Positions 7,958 to 18,975 of a stretch of DNA of 64,000 nt are shown one piece after another. The stretch comes from Capillimicrobium parvum (GTDB lineage: Bacteria; Actinomycetota; Thermoleophilia; Solirubrobacterales; Solirubrobacteraceae). Positions within the stretch are counted from its first letter, which is position 1, and every line of letters begins with the position of its first letter. The notes under the pieces were generated by a model. That model was not told the origin of the DNA, ran no database searches, and saw only the letters and a list, made by a program, of their open reading frames with translations. The stretch is from positions 4,030,001-4,094,000 of the forward strand of contig NZ_CP087164.1 of NCBI RefSeq assembly GCF_021172045.1, given 5' to 3'. The position numbers and the translations under genes are program-made.

Positions 7958-8912
7958 GCCGCAGCTGCCCGGTCTGGCCGGCGGTGTGGGAGTCGTAGGC
8001 CTCGACGATCCGCTGCACGAGCTTGTGGCGCACGACGTCCTCGCCGCCGAAGCGTACGAACTCCACGCCCTCCAGGCCGTCGAGGATCTCCGAGACGACG
8101 ATCAGGCCCGACTGGTGCTCGCGCGGCAGGTCGACCTGCGTGATGTCGCCGGTCACCACCATCTTCGAGCCGAACCCGAGGCGGGTCAGGAACATCTTCA
8201 TCTGCTCGGGCGTGGTGTTCTGGGCCTCGTCGAGGATGATGAAGCTGTCGTTGAGCGTCCTTCCGCGCATGAAGGCCAGCGGCGCGACCTCGATCTGGCC
8301 GCGCTCCAGCGCCTGCGTGACCTTCTCGGCGTCCAGCATGTCCTGCAGCGCGTCGAACAGCGGACGCAGGTACGGGTCGATCTTCGCCATCAGGTCGCCG
8401 GGCAGGAAGCCGAGGCGCTCGCCGGCCTCCACGGCCGGCCGGGTGAGGATCACGCGGTTGACCTCGCGGCGCTGCAGGGCGGCGGCGGCCATCGCGACGG
8501 CCAGCCACGTCTTGCCGGTGCCCGCGGGGCCGATGCCGAAGGTGATCGTGTTGCGGCGGATCGAGTCGACGTAGCGCTTCTGGTTGACCGACTTCGGCGC
8601 GACCTTCGTGGAGCGGTGGCGCCAGACGACGTCCTCGAGGATGCGCGCGGGCGACTCGTGCGCATCCAGCGCGCCGGCGACCGCGCTGATCGTGCCGGGC
8701 GCGATCTCGTGGCCCTGCTCGACGAGCTCGGCCATCTCGCGCACGACCTGCTCGGCGGCGCGCACGGCCTCCGGCTCGCCGTCGAGCGTGACCATGTTGC
8801 CGCGCAGGAACAGGTCGCAGTCGAGGTGGCCCTCCAGGGCCTTGAGCACCGTGTCCTCGCTACCGGCCATCTCGGCGGCGACGCGGTTGGGCAGCTCGAT
8901 CTGGGTTCTCAT
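7944..8912 (-). CDS. phoH: PhoH-like NTPase
   Basis: Cytoplasmic P-loop ATPase of the PhoH family, commonly next to ybeY and thought to act in RNA metabolism. The 322 aa contain an N-terminal KH-like segment (residues 1-100), Walker A GPAGTGKTWLA, the conserved LTRPAVEAGERLGFLPGD, the FMRGRTLNDSFIILDEAQN Walker B region and TGDITQVDLP. I chose the ATG at 8912 (MRTQIELPNRV); the open frame continues upstream but loses family resemblance. CACCAT lies 9 nt before the ATG, a weak -10 candidate. Confidence 0.94.
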   Translation of the reverse strand: MRTQIELPNRVAAEMAGSEDTVLKALEGHLDCDLFLRGNMVTLDGEPEAVRAAEQVVREMAELVEQGHEIAPGTISAVAGALDAHESPARILEDVVWRHRSTKVAPKSVNQKRYVDSIRRNTITFGIGPAGTGKTWLAVAMAAAALQRREVNRVILTRPAVEAGERLGFLPGDLMAKIDPYLRPLFDALQDMLDAEKVTQALERGQIEVAPLAFMRGRTLNDSFIILDEAQNTTPEQMKMFLTRLGFGSKMVVTGDITQVDLPREHQSGLIVVSEILDGLEGVEFVRFGGEDVVRHKLVQRIVEAYDSHTAGQTGQLRRARG

Positions 8913-8940
8913 GGCGTGGCGATGGTGGGACGCGGGACGG

Positions 8941-9372
8941 TCAAGCCGACAGTGCCTCCTTGACGTGCTGGGATACGCGACGGCCGTCGGCGCGGCCGGC
9001 GACCTTGCCCATGACGACGGGCATGACCCGGCCCATGTCCTTCGGCGAGCCGGCGCCGGTCTCGGCCACAGCATCGGCGACCATCGTGCGCAGCTCGTCG
9101 TCGGACAGCTCGGCGGGCAGGTACTGCTCGATCATCCCGGCCTCCGCCTCCTCGGCCTCGGCCAGCTCGGGACGGCCCCCGTCGCGGAAGGCCCGCGCCG
9201 CCTCCTGGCGGCGCTTGCGCTCGCGGCGCAGCACCGCCACCTCGTCGCCGTCGCCCTCCTTCGCCGCCTTCTGCAGCTCGGAGAGCACCAGGCTCAGCGT
9301 GCCGACGCGCCCGCGCTCGCCGGCCTTGCGCGCCGTGGCGAGATCGTCCTTCACGCGTTCGAGTGCCGTCAT
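8941..9372 (-). CDS. yqeY: GatB/YqeY domain protein
   Basis: Small stand-alone protein of the YqeY family, related to the tail domain of GatB in the tRNA-dependent amidotransferase; it may bind tRNA, but its exact role is unknown. The 143 aa begin MTALERVKDDL and are helical and charged, with the typical RRRQEAARAF-like segment (RKRRQEAARAFRDGGR), EEAEAGMIEQYLPAELSDDEL and the C-terminal DMGRVMPVVMGKVAGRADGR. The ATG has GGGGA about 5 nt upstream. It lies 28 bp upstream of phoH in the same direction. Confidence 0.93.
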   Translation of the reverse strand: MTALERVKDDLATARKAGERGRVGTLSLVLSELQKAAKEGDGDEVAVLRRERKRRQEAARAFRDGGRPELAEAEEAEAGMIEQYLPAELSDDELRTMVADAVAETGAGSPKDMGRVMPVVMGKVAGRADGRRVSQHVKEALSA

Positions 9373-9407
9373 CTCCGTCCCCACATGGTAGGGGGGCGGC
9401 AGGCGGC

Positions 9408-10733
9408 TCAGTCGCCGGCCGCCTCCTCCCCCGTGCCGCCGCTGCTCTGGCCCTGCAATGCGGGCGGGTGGCCGAGCATGCCGAGCTCCGAGGCGTCGCG
9501 GCCGAAGAACAGCCCGATCGACCAGTCGATGACCAGGCGGGTCCGGCGCTTCATGCCCGGCATGAGCAGGAGGTGGTACGTCCGCGCGAGGAACCAGGCG
9601 ATCGGCCCGCGCCAGCGGATGCCGAGCGTCTGCGCCACGGCCTGGTTGCGTCCCATGTCGACGAACACGCCGAGCGTCTTGTAGGTGAACCTGCGCCGGC
9701 GGTGGCCCGCGCCGGTGGCCGCGGCGACGTTGCGCGCCGCCGTGCGGCCCTGGCGCATCGCGTGCTGGGCGGTCGGCGGGGTCGGCCTCTGGTACTTCTG
9801 CGCCGCGTCCGGCACGGCCGCGGCGTCGCCGATCGCCCACACGTTCTCGCGGCCCTCGACCTGCAGGTAGGAGTCGACCCGGATCCGCCCACCCCCGTCC
9901 AGCGGCAGGCCGAGCTCGGCGACCGCCGGGTGCGGCTTGACGCCCGCCGTCCACGCGACGGTGCGCGTCGGGATCGTCTCGCCGGTCGAGAGGCGCACGC
10001 TGTCCTCGCGCACCTCCTCGAGCTGCGTGCCGGTGCGGATCTCGATCCCGCGCCCGCGCAGCTCGCGCGTGGCGAACTCGGCCAGCGACCGCGGGATCTC
10101 CTGCATGATCCGGTCGCGCGCCTCCACGAGGACGAACCGCGTCCCCGACGTCCGGCAGCGCGGGTAGAGCTCGATCGCGTCGGCGGCGAAGTCCTGCAGC
10201 TCGGCGAGGCCCTCCACGCCCGCGTAGCCGGCGCCGACGAACACGAACGTCAGGTACGCCTCGCGCTCCCGGCCGTCCTCCATCGCCTCGGCGATCTCGA
10301 AGGACCGCAGCAGCCGGTTGCGCAGGGCGATCGCCTCGGGCAGCGTCTTGAAGCCGATCGCGTGCTCGGCGAGGCCGGGGATCGGGAACGTCCGCGAGAT
10401 CGAGCCGAGCGCGACGATGAGGTGGTCGTATGCGAGCTCCTCGAGGTCGCCCTCCGGGCCGCGGACGGAGAGCCGGCCGTGGTCCGGCGCCGCGCCGACG
10501 ACGGTGCCGAGGCGCAGGTCGGCGTGCTTGAGCTCCTCACGCAGCGGCACGACGACGTGGCGCGGCTCGAGCGTCCCGGCCGCCGCGCCCGGCAGCAGCG
10601 GGGTGTAGAGCATGAAGTTCACGTCGTTGACGAGCGTGATGCGCGCGCTCTGCGGCGGCAGGATCCGCTCCAGGGTGCGCGCGGCGTAGAGGCCACCGAA
10701 GCCTCCCCCGGCGATGACGATCTTCCAGGCCAT
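9408..10733 (-). CDS. ndh: Type II NADH dehydrogenase-like FAD oxidoreductase
   Basis: Single-subunit, non-proton-pumping NADH:quinone oxidoreductase family enzyme that feeds electrons to the quinone pool at the inner face of the membrane. The 441 aa have an N-terminal FAD-binding Rossmann motif (IVIAGGGFGGLYAARTL), an NADH-binding glycine motif (FVFVGAGYAGVEGLAEL) and a second FAD contact (NVWAIGDAAAVPD). The C-terminus has a hydrophobic/amphipathic membrane-associating stretch (IAWFLARTYHLLLMPG). A sulfide:quinone reductase is less likely because the conserved Cys pair is absent. The ATG lies 6 nt after TAGCCT, so the transcript is probably leaderless. Confidence 0.9.
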   Translation of the reverse strand: MAWKIVIAGGGFGGLYAARTLERILPPQSARITLVNDVNFMLYTPLLPGAAAGTLEPRHVVVPLREELKHADLRLGTVVGAAPDHGRLSVRGPEGDLEELAYDHLIVALGSISRTFPIPGLAEHAIGFKTLPEAIALRNRLLRSFEIAEAMEDGREREAYLTFVFVGAGYAGVEGLAELQDFAADAIELYPRCRTSGTRFVLVEARDRIMQEIPRSLAEFATRELRGRGIEIRTGTQLEEVREDSVRLSTGETIPTRTVAWTAGVKPHPAVAELGLPLDGGGRIRVDSYLQVEGRENVWAIGDAAAVPDAAQKYQRPTPPTAQHAMRQGRTAARNVAAATGAGHRRRRFTYKTLGVFVDMGRNQAVAQTLGIRWRGPIAWFLARTYHLLLMPGMKRRTRLVIDWSIGLFFGRDASELGMLGHPPALQGQSSGGTGEEAAGD

Positions 10734-10739
10734 TGCGGA

Positions 10740-10745
10740 AGGCTA
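10740..10745 (-). promoter_or_regulatory. Putative -10 element of ndh (leaderless)
   Basis: Minus-strand TAGCCT, then TCCGCA (6 nt), then the ndh ATG. The element overlaps the TAG stop of the upstream membrane-protein gene, so ndh can have its own promoter inside a co-directional run. Confidence 0.45.
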
Positions 10746-11441
10746 TTCCCCGTCGGCGGGGTCGCGACGCAGGTGGAAGACCATGAGCACGACCGCGACG
10801 GCCGACAGCGGCGAGAACGCCAGCTCCACCGCCAGCTTGACAAGCACGTCGCCGATGTACTCCGGCGTGACGGTCTGCAGCAGCTCCTCCACGGCGGCGG
10901 CGACGCCGACGAGCAGCACGAGGACGAGCAGCACCCGCCAGAAGTTGCCGCGCACGAGCGCGAAGCTGCGCTTCACCGACGGCCAGGCGCGCAGGTGCTC
11001 GACCTTGACGACCGCCGGGGCCAGCGTCACGTACGTCGCGAACGCGATGCCCGGGATGACGAGGAGCAGCAGCCCCACCGCCGTCACGACCGGGATGGCG
11101 ACCTCGAGCGCGAGGATCGTCGGCCACGGCAGCGTCCGCGCCACGGCGAAGATGCCGAGCCGCGGGCCGCCCTGACGCCAGGCGATGACGGCGGCGGCGA
11201 CGAGCCCGTTGAACAGCACGTCGCCGAGCATGTGCTCGACCGTGGTCAGCAGTGCGAGCCCGCCCTTGGCGACGTCGCTGCCGGACCGGATCTCCTCGAC
11301 CAGGCCGTCGACGAGCGCGAGCGGCAGGAAGACGAGCGCGGCGGCGAGCATGAGCCACCGCCAGTGGCGCCGGTAGATGCGGAGCATCTCCGCGAACAGC
11401 GCGCGGACGTGCAGGCGCGGCTTGCGGGCGACGGTCGTCAT
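10743..11441 (-). CDS. Multi-pass membrane protein of unknown function
   Basis: I do not recognise a specific family. The 232 aa have about six hydrophobic segments, for example WLMLAAALVFLPLALVDG near residue 30, VLFNGLVAAAVIAW, LALEVAIPVVTAVGLLLLVI, VLLVLVLLVGVAAAVEELL and FSPLSAVAVVLMVFHL, with a basic N-terminus. The central WPSVKRSFALVRGNFWRVL pattern (an amphipathic helix repeat before a membrane span) resembles proteins with the DUF975 or glycerophosphodiester-phosphodiesterase membrane domain; that is only a fold-level suggestion. It sits between ndh and prmA. Confidence 0.75.
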   Translation of the reverse strand: MTTVARKPRLHVRALFAEMLRIYRRHWRWLMLAAALVFLPLALVDGLVEEIRSGSDVAKGGLALLTTVEHMLGDVLFNGLVAAAVIAWRQGGPRLGIFAVARTLPWPTILALEVAIPVVTAVGLLLLVIPGIAFATYVTLAPAVVKVEHLRAWPSVKRSFALVRGNFWRVLLVLVLLVGVAAAVEELLQTVTPEYIGDVLVKLAVELAFSPLSAVAVVLMVFHLRRDPADGE

Positions 11442-11457
11442 GCGCGACCGGATGGTG

Positions 11458-12273
11458 TCACGCAGCGGCGCGGCGCAGCAGCACGGCGGCCCAGCCGTCG
11501 CGGCTGCGGCGGGCGTGCTCGCGCAGCCCGTGGCGGGCGAACGCCTCCGCCACCTCGCCGGCCTCGGCCTCCAGGAGCCCACTGGCGATCAGCGTCTCCG
11601 GCGGCGCGGTCATCCGCTCGGCCAGCTCGAGGAGCAGCGGGCGCAGGAGGTTCGCGGCCGCGGTGGGCGCCTGGGGGATCGGGTCGCGGCGCAGGTCCCA
11701 GGGGTGCGCGCCGACCTCGACGCCGTTGGCCGCGGCGTTGTCGATCGTCGCCTGCACGCTCTCGGCCTCGTGGTCGTAGCCGTCGACGGGCGCCCAGCCG
11801 AGCTTGGCCGCCGCGATGGCGAGGACGCCGGACCCGCAGCCGAGGTCGGCGAGCGGGCAGGCGCGCCGCGCCGCCGGCTCGGCGAGCAGCAGCTCGAGGC
11901 ACAGCCGGGTCGTCGGGTGCATGCCGGTGCCGAACGCCTGGCCGGGGTCGATGACCACCTCGAGCCCCTCCTGCGCCTCATGCCACGGCGCCCGGAGCCG
12001 AAGGCCGGCGAGCTGCAACGGACGGTGGAACTCGCGCCAGCGCTGCGCCCAGTCGTCGCCGACCACGGTGCTCGACACCTCGACGAGCGCCTCGCCCGCC
12101 GCCGCCCGGACCTCGCCGAGGTCCGGCAGCTCGCCCTCCGCGCCGTAGATCGCGTACTCGACGACGTCGTCGCCCGCGTCGACCTCCTCGACGCCCTCGG
12201 GCGCGAGCACGAGCAGCTCGGCGAGCGCGAGCTCGGCGTCGGCGCGCGCGACCCGGACGGCGAGGCGGATCAC
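11458..12273 (-). CDS. prmA: Ribosomal protein L11 methyltransferase
   Basis: SAM-dependent methyltransferase that trimethylates ribosomal protein L11. The 271 aa have a variable N-terminal substrate-recognition domain and a C-terminal class I fold with PrmA-specific [16 protein letters not shown] (about 109-124), SAM motif [18 protein letters not shown] and the post-II AANLLRP motif. The start is GTG overlapping the dnaJ stop (GTGA). The hrcA-dnaJ-prmA order is a well-known conserved linkage. Confidence 0.93.
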   Translation of the reverse strand: MIRLAVRVARADAELALAELLVLAPEGVEEVDAGDDVVEYAIYGAEGELPDLGEVRAAAGEALVEVSSTVVGDDWAQRWREFHRPLQLAGLRLRAPWHEAQEGLEVVIDPGQAFGTGMHPTTRLCLELLLAEPAARRACPLADLGCGSGVLAIAAAKLGWAPVDGYDHEAESVQATIDNAAANGVEVGAHPWDLRRDPIPQAPTAAANLLRPLLLELAERMTAPPETLIASGLLEAEAGEVAEAFARHGLREHARRSRDGWAAVLLRRAAA

Positions 12274-13382
12274 GATGCGAACAGCGAGCGCCGCAGCTTC
12301 GAGAACACCGACTCGTCGTTGGCGAGGTTCTCGGGCCCCATCGAGTCGGCCAGCTCGGTCAGCAGCTCGCGCTGACGCTTGTTCAGCCGGCGCGGGATGA
12401 CGACGTTGACGACGACCCGCAGGTCGCCGTGGCGCCCGCGACGCAGCGGCGGCATGCCCTTGCCGCGCAGGACGATCGTCGCGCCCGGCTGCGTGCCCGC
12501 GGGGATCTCGACCTCCTCGTCGCCGTCGAGCAGCGGCACGCGCACCGTGGTGCCGAGCGCCGCCAGCGGCGCGGGCAGGTCGAGGACCGTGACGAGGTCG
12601 TCGCCGTCGCGCACGAAGCGCTCATGCTCGCGCACCCGGACCTGGACGTAGAGATCGCCCGCCGGCCCGCCGCGCTCGCCCTCGTGGCCGCGGCCCCCCA
12701 GCCGGATGCGCTGGCCGTCGGCGATGCCCGCGGGCACGTCGACCGTCAGCGTGCGCCGCTGGACCTGGCGCCCGCGGCCCCGGCAGACCTTGCACGGCTC
12801 CTTGGCGACGCGGCCGTCGCCGCCGCAGACGTCGCACTCGACCGTCCGCATGACCTGGCCGAAGGGCGTGCGCGTGACGGCCTGCAGCCGCCCTGCGCCG
12901 CCGCAGCGCCCGCAGGTCTCGATCGGCGTGCCCGGCTCGGCGCCGTTGCCGTGGCAGTGCTCGCAGCGCGTGATCGCGTCGTAGGCGACCTCGGCCTTCG
13001 CTCCGCGTGACGCGGTCAGCAGGTCGAGCTCGACGGTGACGGCGACGTCGCCGCCCTGGATCGGCCCGCCGCGCCCGCCGGCCATCCCGCCGCCGAAGAA
13101 CGCATCGAAGATGTCGCCGAGCGAGCCGAAGCCGGAGAAGTCCGGCGGCGCGTAGCCGCCGCTGCGCAGCCCCTCCCAGCCGTAGCGGTCGAAGGTCGCG
13201 CGGCGCTCGGCGTCGCTGAGGACCTCGTAGGCCTCGGCGGCCTCCTTGAAGTCCTCCTCGGCGGTCTCGGACGAGTTCACGTCCGGATGCAGCTCGCGCG
13301 CGAGCTTGCGGAAGGCCTTCTTGATGTGGGTGTCGTCGGCGCCGCGCGGGACGCCGAGCACCTCATAGGGGTCTCGGGGCAT
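12270..13382 (-). CDS. dnaJ: Chaperone DnaJ (type I)
   Basis: Hsp40 co-chaperone that stimulates DnaK ATP hydrolysis. The 370 aa contain an N-terminal J domain (1-70, with the HPD motif in ELHPDVNS), a Gly/Phe region, four zinc-binding CxxCxGxG repeats ([32 protein letters not shown]) and the C-terminal peptide-binding domain. dnaK and grpE are not beside it. Pairing with hrcA marks it as the second, hrcA-linked dnaJ (DnaJ2 type) of actinomycetes. The ATG shares its A with the hrcA TGA (TGATG). Confidence 0.97.
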   Translation of the reverse strand: MPRDPYEVLGVPRGADDTHIKKAFRKLARELHPDVNSSETAEEDFKEAAEAYEVLSDAERRATFDRYGWEGLRSGGYAPPDFSGFGSLGDIFDAFFGGGMAGGRGGPIQGGDVAVTVELDLLTASRGAKAEVAYDAITRCEHCHGNGAEPGTPIETCGRCGGAGRLQAVTRTPFGQVMRTVECDVCGGDGRVAKEPCKVCRGRGRQVQRRTLTVDVPAGIADGQRIRLGGRGHEGERGGPAGDLYVQVRVREHERFVRDGDDLVTVLDLPAPLAALGTTVRVPLLDGDEEVEIPAGTQPGATIVLRGKGMPPLRRGRHGDLRVVVNVVIPRRLNKRQRELLTELADSMGPENLANDESVFSKLRRSLFAS

Positions 13383-14389
13383 CAGTTGTCGTAGACGTCG
13401 GAGACGAAGCGGGAGAGATGGCGCGCCGCCTCGCGCACGCTCGAGATGGCCATGCCGTAGTCCATGCGTACGGGCCCGAGGACCGACACGGCGCCCAGGC
13501 GCCGCGCCGGCAGGCCGTAGCCAGAGGCGACGAGCGCGAGCGAGCGCAGCTCCGGCAGCTCGTTCTCGGCGCCGATGCGCACGAGCACGTCCGGGGTCGC
13601 CAGCGCGGAGGCCAGCGCGCCGAGCAGCGTGACGCGCTGCTCGAGCATCCCCATGAGCGAGTTGATCTGCGTGAGGTCCTGCACGCGGTGCTCGGAGAGC
13701 AGGCGCGCCGCCCCGTCCATGTAGAGCGTCGACTCGGCGGTCTCCGCGAGGTCGATGAACGCGGGCGACAACGCGGCGAGGAACCCGCGCTCGCGGACCC
13801 CGAGCGACGGCTCGGCGAGCCGGTGCGCGAGGGTGCGGGCACCGAGGCCGACGCCGGTCAGCTCCTCGTTGAGGTACTCGCCCGCCCAGCCTACGAGGCC
13901 GGAGTCGACCGGCTCGTCGAAGGTGAAGACGCGCTTGGTCACGCCGCCTGTCGAGGTGATGATCACGACCATCAACACCTGCGACTGCAGCAGCAGCACC
14001 TCGACGTGGCGGATCGTCGCGGTCTCGATCGGCGGCGCGCTGACGATCGCCAGCAGGTTCGTCACCTGGGAGAGCGCCTCGCTCGTCGCGCGCATCGCCT
14101 CGTCCACCTCGCGCCGGATGAGGCTGAGGTCGAGCGAGACCTTGCGCGCCGGCAGCAGGCGGTCGACGAAGTAGCGGTAGCCCGAGTCGGTCGGCACCCG
14201 GCCGGCCGATGTATGCGGATGCGCGAGCAGGCCGTGCTCCTCGAGCTGGGCGAGCTCGTTGCGGATCGTCGACGGGCCGAACTCGATGGCGGCATCCGCG
14301 GCGATGGCCTTCGAGCCGACCGGCTGGCCAGCCTCCAGATAGACCTCGACGACCTTGGCGAGGATGAGCTCCTGGCGCGGGCTGAGCAC
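13382..14389 (-). CDS. hrcA: Heat-shock repressor HrcA
   Basis: Represses class I heat-shock genes by binding the CIRCE operator, with activity tuned by GroEL. The 335 aa have an N-terminal winged helix ([33 protein letters not shown]) and a GAF-like dimerisation domain. Start choice: GTG at 14389 gives the family-typical N-terminus and is preceded by TACACT plus 6 nt, so I prefer it to an in-frame GTG at 14410. No CIRCE inverted repeat is visible near the gene, so its own autoregulation is not obvious; groES/groEL elsewhere may carry the operator. Confidence 0.95.
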   Translation of the reverse strand: MLSPRQELILAKVVEVYLEAGQPVGSKAIAADAAIEFGPSTIRNELAQLEEHGLLAHPHTSAGRVPTDSGYRYFVDRLLPARKVSLDLSLIRREVDEAMRATSEALSQVTNLLAIVSAPPIETATIRHVEVLLLQSQVLMVVIITSTGGVTKRVFTFDEPVDSGLVGWAGEYLNEELTGVGLGARTLAHRLAEPSLGVRERGFLAALSPAFIDLAETAESTLYMDGAARLLSEHRVQDLTQINSLMGMLEQRVTLLGALASALATPDVLVRIGAENELPELRSLALVASGYGLPARRLGAVSVLGPVRMDYGMAISSVREAARHLSRFVSDVYDN

Positions 14390-14395
14390 GATCCG

Positions 14396-14401
14396 AGTGT
14401 A
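14396..14401 (-). promoter_or_regulatory. Putative -10 element of hrcA-dnaJ-prmA (leaderless)
   Basis: Minus-strand TACACT, then CGGATC (6 nt), then the GTG of hrcA. This spacing decides the hrcA start. No CIRCE (TTAGCACTC-N9-GAGTGCTAA) overlaps it. Confidence 0.5.
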
Positions 14402-14437
14402 CGAGGACACCGTGACGCGGCCCCGAATCCCACGCGT

Positions 14438-14713
14438 ATGGATCGGCTCGAACGGATCCGCTCGCACCGGCGGGCGGTCGTCGGCGGCTGCGCGATCGTC
14501 GCGATCGCCGTGGGCATCGCCGGGGTCACGGAGAGCCGGGCCGCTGCGCCGACCGCACCCGCGGCCCTCGCCGTCGTCCCCGGCCCGCCGCACGCCGTCA
14601 CCACCGTCGACCTCGGCGTGTCCGGCACGACCCCCGGGCGGGCGTCGGCAAGCCTCACCACGGTCACGCGGCGCGACGGCGGCCTGCGCCGCACGTTCCG
14701 GCTGACCGGGTAG
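14438..14713 (+). CDS. Small secreted or membrane-anchored protein, unknown
   Basis: A 91-codon rightward frame in the hrcA-ppa gap. It begins [12 protein letters not shown], a positively charged n-region, followed by one hydrophobic stretch ([17 protein letters not shown], about residues 14-30) and an Ala/Pro/Thr-rich outer part ending RTFRLTG. Codon third positions are strongly G/C like the neighbouring genes, which supports coding. No family is recognised; it ends 6 bp before the convergent ppa stop. No Shine-Dalgarno sequence is seen. It could be a small lipoprotein-like or anchored envelope protein, but it lacks a lipobox. Confidence 0.55.
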   Translation: MDRLERIRSHRRAVVGGCAIVAIAVGIAGVTESRAAAPTAPAALAVVPGPPHAVTTVDLGVSGTTPGRASASLTTVTRRDGGLRRTFRLTG

Positions 14714-14719
14714 CGCCGG

Positions 14720-15238
14720 TCAGTCGGCGCGGGACAGGCCGAGCTTGCGGCGCCGCTCGCGCTCGAGGGAGCGCTGGATCTCCTCCAGCGCCTCCTCCCG
14801 CGAGTACCAGCCGTCGACGCGCACCTGCTTCTGCTCGAGGTCCTTGTAGACCGAGAAGAAGTGGGCGATCTCGTCCTGCAGCTGCTTGGAGAGGTCGTCG
14901 AGGCGCTCCAGCGAGTTCCAGCCCGGATCCTCGAGCGGCACGGCGAGCACCTTGTCGTCGATGCCCTGGTCGTCCTCCATGCGGAACAGGGCGATCGGCT
15001 TGACGAGGATCCGGCACCCCGGGAACGTCGGCTCGCTCACGCACACCATGACGTCGAGCGGGTCGCCGTCGCGGCCGAGGGTGTCGGGCACGAAGCCGTA
15101 GTCGGTCGGGTAGACCATCGAGCTGAACAGGAAGCGGTCGAGCTTGATCGCGTTGAGCTCGTGGTCCCACTCGTACTTGTTGCGGCTGCCCTTCGGGATC
15201 TCGATGACCGCGACGAAGGCGTCCTCGGGTACCTGCAT
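14720..15238 (-). CDS. ppa: Inorganic pyrophosphatase
   Basis: Soluble family I pyrophosphatase that hydrolyses PPi and so drives biosynthetic reactions. The 172 aa contain KGSRNKYEWDHELNAIKLDR, SSMVYPTDYGFVPDT, the metal-binding signature DGDPLDVMV and a Lys-rich C-terminus. Start: ATG at 15238 (MQVPEDAFVAV) fits the family; two in-frame ATGs at 15247 and 15250 would add only a few residues. The same frame stays open for about 1,000 codons upstream, antisense to acs and the GH5 gene; that part is not coding. Divergent from acs with a 177-bp gap. Confidence 0.95.
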   Translation of the reverse strand: MQVPEDAFVAVIEIPKGSRNKYEWDHELNAIKLDRFLFSSMVYPTDYGFVPDTLGRDGDPLDVMVCVSEPTFPGCRILVKPIALFRMEDDQGIDDKVLAVPLEDPGWNSLERLDDLSKQLQDEIAHFFSVYKDLEQKQVRVDGWYSREEALEEIQRSLERERRRKLGLSRAD

Positions 15239-15403
15239 GGCGGGCATCATGGCAGCACCGCTGCGCGGGGGCTGATGGGATCCGGCGGAGGCCGGTCGTC
15301 GGCGGGCTGGCGACCGCCGTCGCGGCGTGGTACCCATCATTCCCCGCACGACCACCGCGACATACCGGCGCGGCATCCTGCCGAACCACCCTGAACCGCT
15401 GAG

Positions 15404-15409
15404 AGGAGA
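15404..15409 (+). promoter_or_regulatory. Strong ribosome binding site of acs
   Basis: AGGAGA (within GAGAGGAGA) ends 6 nt before the ATG at 15416. This is one of the few canonical Shine-Dalgarno sites in the window, in contrast to the many apparently leaderless starts. Confidence 0.7.
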
Positions 15410-15415
15410 CCGGAC

Positions 15416-17374
<1,959 letters not shown>

Positions 17375-17381
17375 CGCGGTG

Positions 17382-17401
17382 CCGGACGCTGCTGCGTCCG
17401 G
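17382..17401 (+). terminator. Hairpin after acs
   Basis: CCGGACGC, loop TGCT, GCGTCCGG: a perfect 8-bp stem 7 nt after the acs stop. No U-tract follows, so it may be a U-less terminator or an mRNA-stabilising hairpin rather than a classic intrinsic terminator. Confidence 0.5.
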
Positions 17402-17437
17402 GCGAGGGCTGATGGCGGAGGTGCCGCGGCCGATCTC

Positions 17438-17443
17438 TATGGT
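17438..17443 (+). promoter_or_regulatory. Putative -10 element of the GH5 gene (leaderless)
   Basis: TATGGT, then CGCCCG (6 nt), then the ATG at 17450. It is the best match to TAnnnT among the leaderless starts here. Confidence 0.5.
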
Positions 17444-17449
17444 CGCCCG

Positions 17450-18952
17450 ATGGCACGGACGCTTGCTCTGCTTCCCCTCGTTCTCACCCTGCTGGTCGCC
17501 GCGCCCGCCGGCGCCACGATCGTCGAGCGCGCGCCGCTGTCGACGAGCGGCGCGACGATCGTCGACCACGGCGGCCGGACGTTCGTCATCCAGGGCGTCA
17601 ACTGGTTCGGCTTCGAGACCGCCAACCACGCGCCACATGGCCTGTGGGCGCGCGACTACAAGGACATGCTCGCCCAGATCCGCCGGCTCGGCTTCAACGC
17701 GGTCCGCCTGCCGTTCTCGCTGCAGATGCTGCGAGCGGCGTCCACGAGCGGCATCGACTACGGCGGCGGTCGCAACGCCGCGCTGCAGGGCAAGAGCCCG
17801 CTGCAGGTCATGGACGAGATCATCGCGGAGGCCGGGCGCCAGGACCTGCTCGTCGTCCTCGACAACCACTCGACGGCCGACGACGGCTTCCAGAGCGACC
17901 TCTGGTACGGCAGCGGCTTCTCCGAGGACGACTGGGTGGCCGGGTGGCAACAGCTCGCGCGCCGGTACGCGTCGACGCCGAACGTGGTCGCCGCCGACCT
18001 CAAGAACGAGCCGCACGGCGCGGCGACGTGGGGCACCGGCACCGCGACGGACTGGCGCCGGGCGGCCGAGCGCGCCGGCGACGCGGTCAGCGCGATCGCC
18101 CCGCGCTGGCTGATCGTCGTGGAGGGCATCGAGGGCCGCACCGACGGCCAGCTGCTCGCGACGCACTGGTGGGGCGGCAACCTCGAGGGCGTGCGCCGCA
18201 ACCCCGTGCGGCTGGCGCGGGCGAACCGGCTCGTCTACTCCCCCCACGAGTACGGGCCGGGCGTGTTCGACCAGCCGTGGTTCTCGGCGGCCGACGTGCC
18301 GGCGACGCTCGCCGACCGGTGGGCGAAGGGCTTCGACTACATCGCACAGGCCGGCACCGCCCCGATCCTGGTCGGCGAGTTCGGCGGGCGCCGGACCGGC
18401 ACCGACACGGTCGAGGGCCGCTGGCAGCGCCAGTTCATGGACTTCCTCGGGCGGCGCGGGCACTCGTGGACGTACTGGGCGTGGAACCCGAACTCGGGCG
18501 ACACGGGCGGCGTGCTGCGCGACGACTGGACGACGGTGGACACGGCGAAGGTCGCGCTGCTGCAGGCGCTGCAGCGGCGCGAGGCGATCCCCTACGGCGC
18601 CGCGACCGCGCCGCCGCCGCCTCCTCCGCCGCCGCCCGGGCCGACCTCCTTCAAGGCGGTCGCGAAGCTGCAGAGCGAGTGGAGCACCGGCTGGTGCGCC
18701 GGGCTCGCCGTGACGAACACCGGCACGACGGCCGACCGGCCGGCGCGGCTGCGCTTCCGGCTCGACGAGCGCGTCGCGATCGAGTCGAGCTGGAACGGCA
18801 CGGTCACCCGCACCGGGCCGAAGGTCGTCGTGACGCTCCCGAGCTCGGCCGGCGCGATCGCCCCGGGTGCGTCGGCGGCGACGTTCGGGTTCTGCGCGAA
18901 CAAGGTCGGCGGCAAGCGGAAGATGCCGCGCGAGCTGGTGGTGCTGAGGTAG
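17450..18952 (+). CDS. Secreted GH5 glycoside hydrolase with C-terminal CBM2-like domain
   Basis: Exported beta-glycanase, most likely an endo-beta-1,4-glucanase. The 500 aa begin with a signal peptide (about 1-22, MARTLALLPLVLTLLVAAPAG). The GH5 barrel (about 30-380) has GVNWFGFET, RLPFS, the acid/base Glu in DLKNEPHG, SPHEYGPGVF and the nucleophile Glu in ILVGEFGG. A poly-proline linker (about 385-395) leads to a roughly 100-residue cellulose-binding CBM2-like module with the expected Trp positions and Cys pair (STGWCAGLAVTNTG, ATFGFCAN). Mannanase or other GH5 specificity cannot be excluded. No neighbouring polysaccharide-use genes are seen. Confidence 0.92.
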   Translation: MARTLALLPLVLTLLVAAPAGATIVERAPLSTSGATIVDHGGRTFVIQGVNWFGFETANHAPHGLWARDYKDMLAQIRRLGFNAVRLPFSLQMLRAASTSGIDYGGGRNAALQGKSPLQVMDEIIAEAGRQDLLVVLDNHSTADDGFQSDLWYGSGFSEDDWVAGWQQLARRYASTPNVVAADLKNEPHGAATWGTGTATDWRRAAERAGDAVSAIAPRWLIVVEGIEGRTDGQLLATHWWGGNLEGVRRNPVRLARANRLVYSPHEYGPGVFDQPWFSAADVPATLADRWAKGFDYIAQAGTAPILVGEFGGRRTGTDTVEGRWQRQFMDFLGRRGHSWTYWAWNPNSGDTGGVLRDDWTTVDTAKVALLQALQRREAIPYGAATAPPPPPPPPPGPTSFKAVAKLQSEWSTGWCAGLAVTNTGTTADRPARLRFRLDERVAIESSWNGTVTRTGPKVVVTLPSSAGAIAPGASAATFGFCANKVGGKRKMPRELVVLR

Positions 18953-18975
18953 CCGCGGTCACGAGTGGCCCGGGA

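Noticed and set aside
14380-14437. CIRCE operator near hrcA
   Set aside because: Only ACACTC and GTGCT fragments 5 nt apart are seen; the consensus needs TTAGCACTC-N9-GAGTGCTAA.
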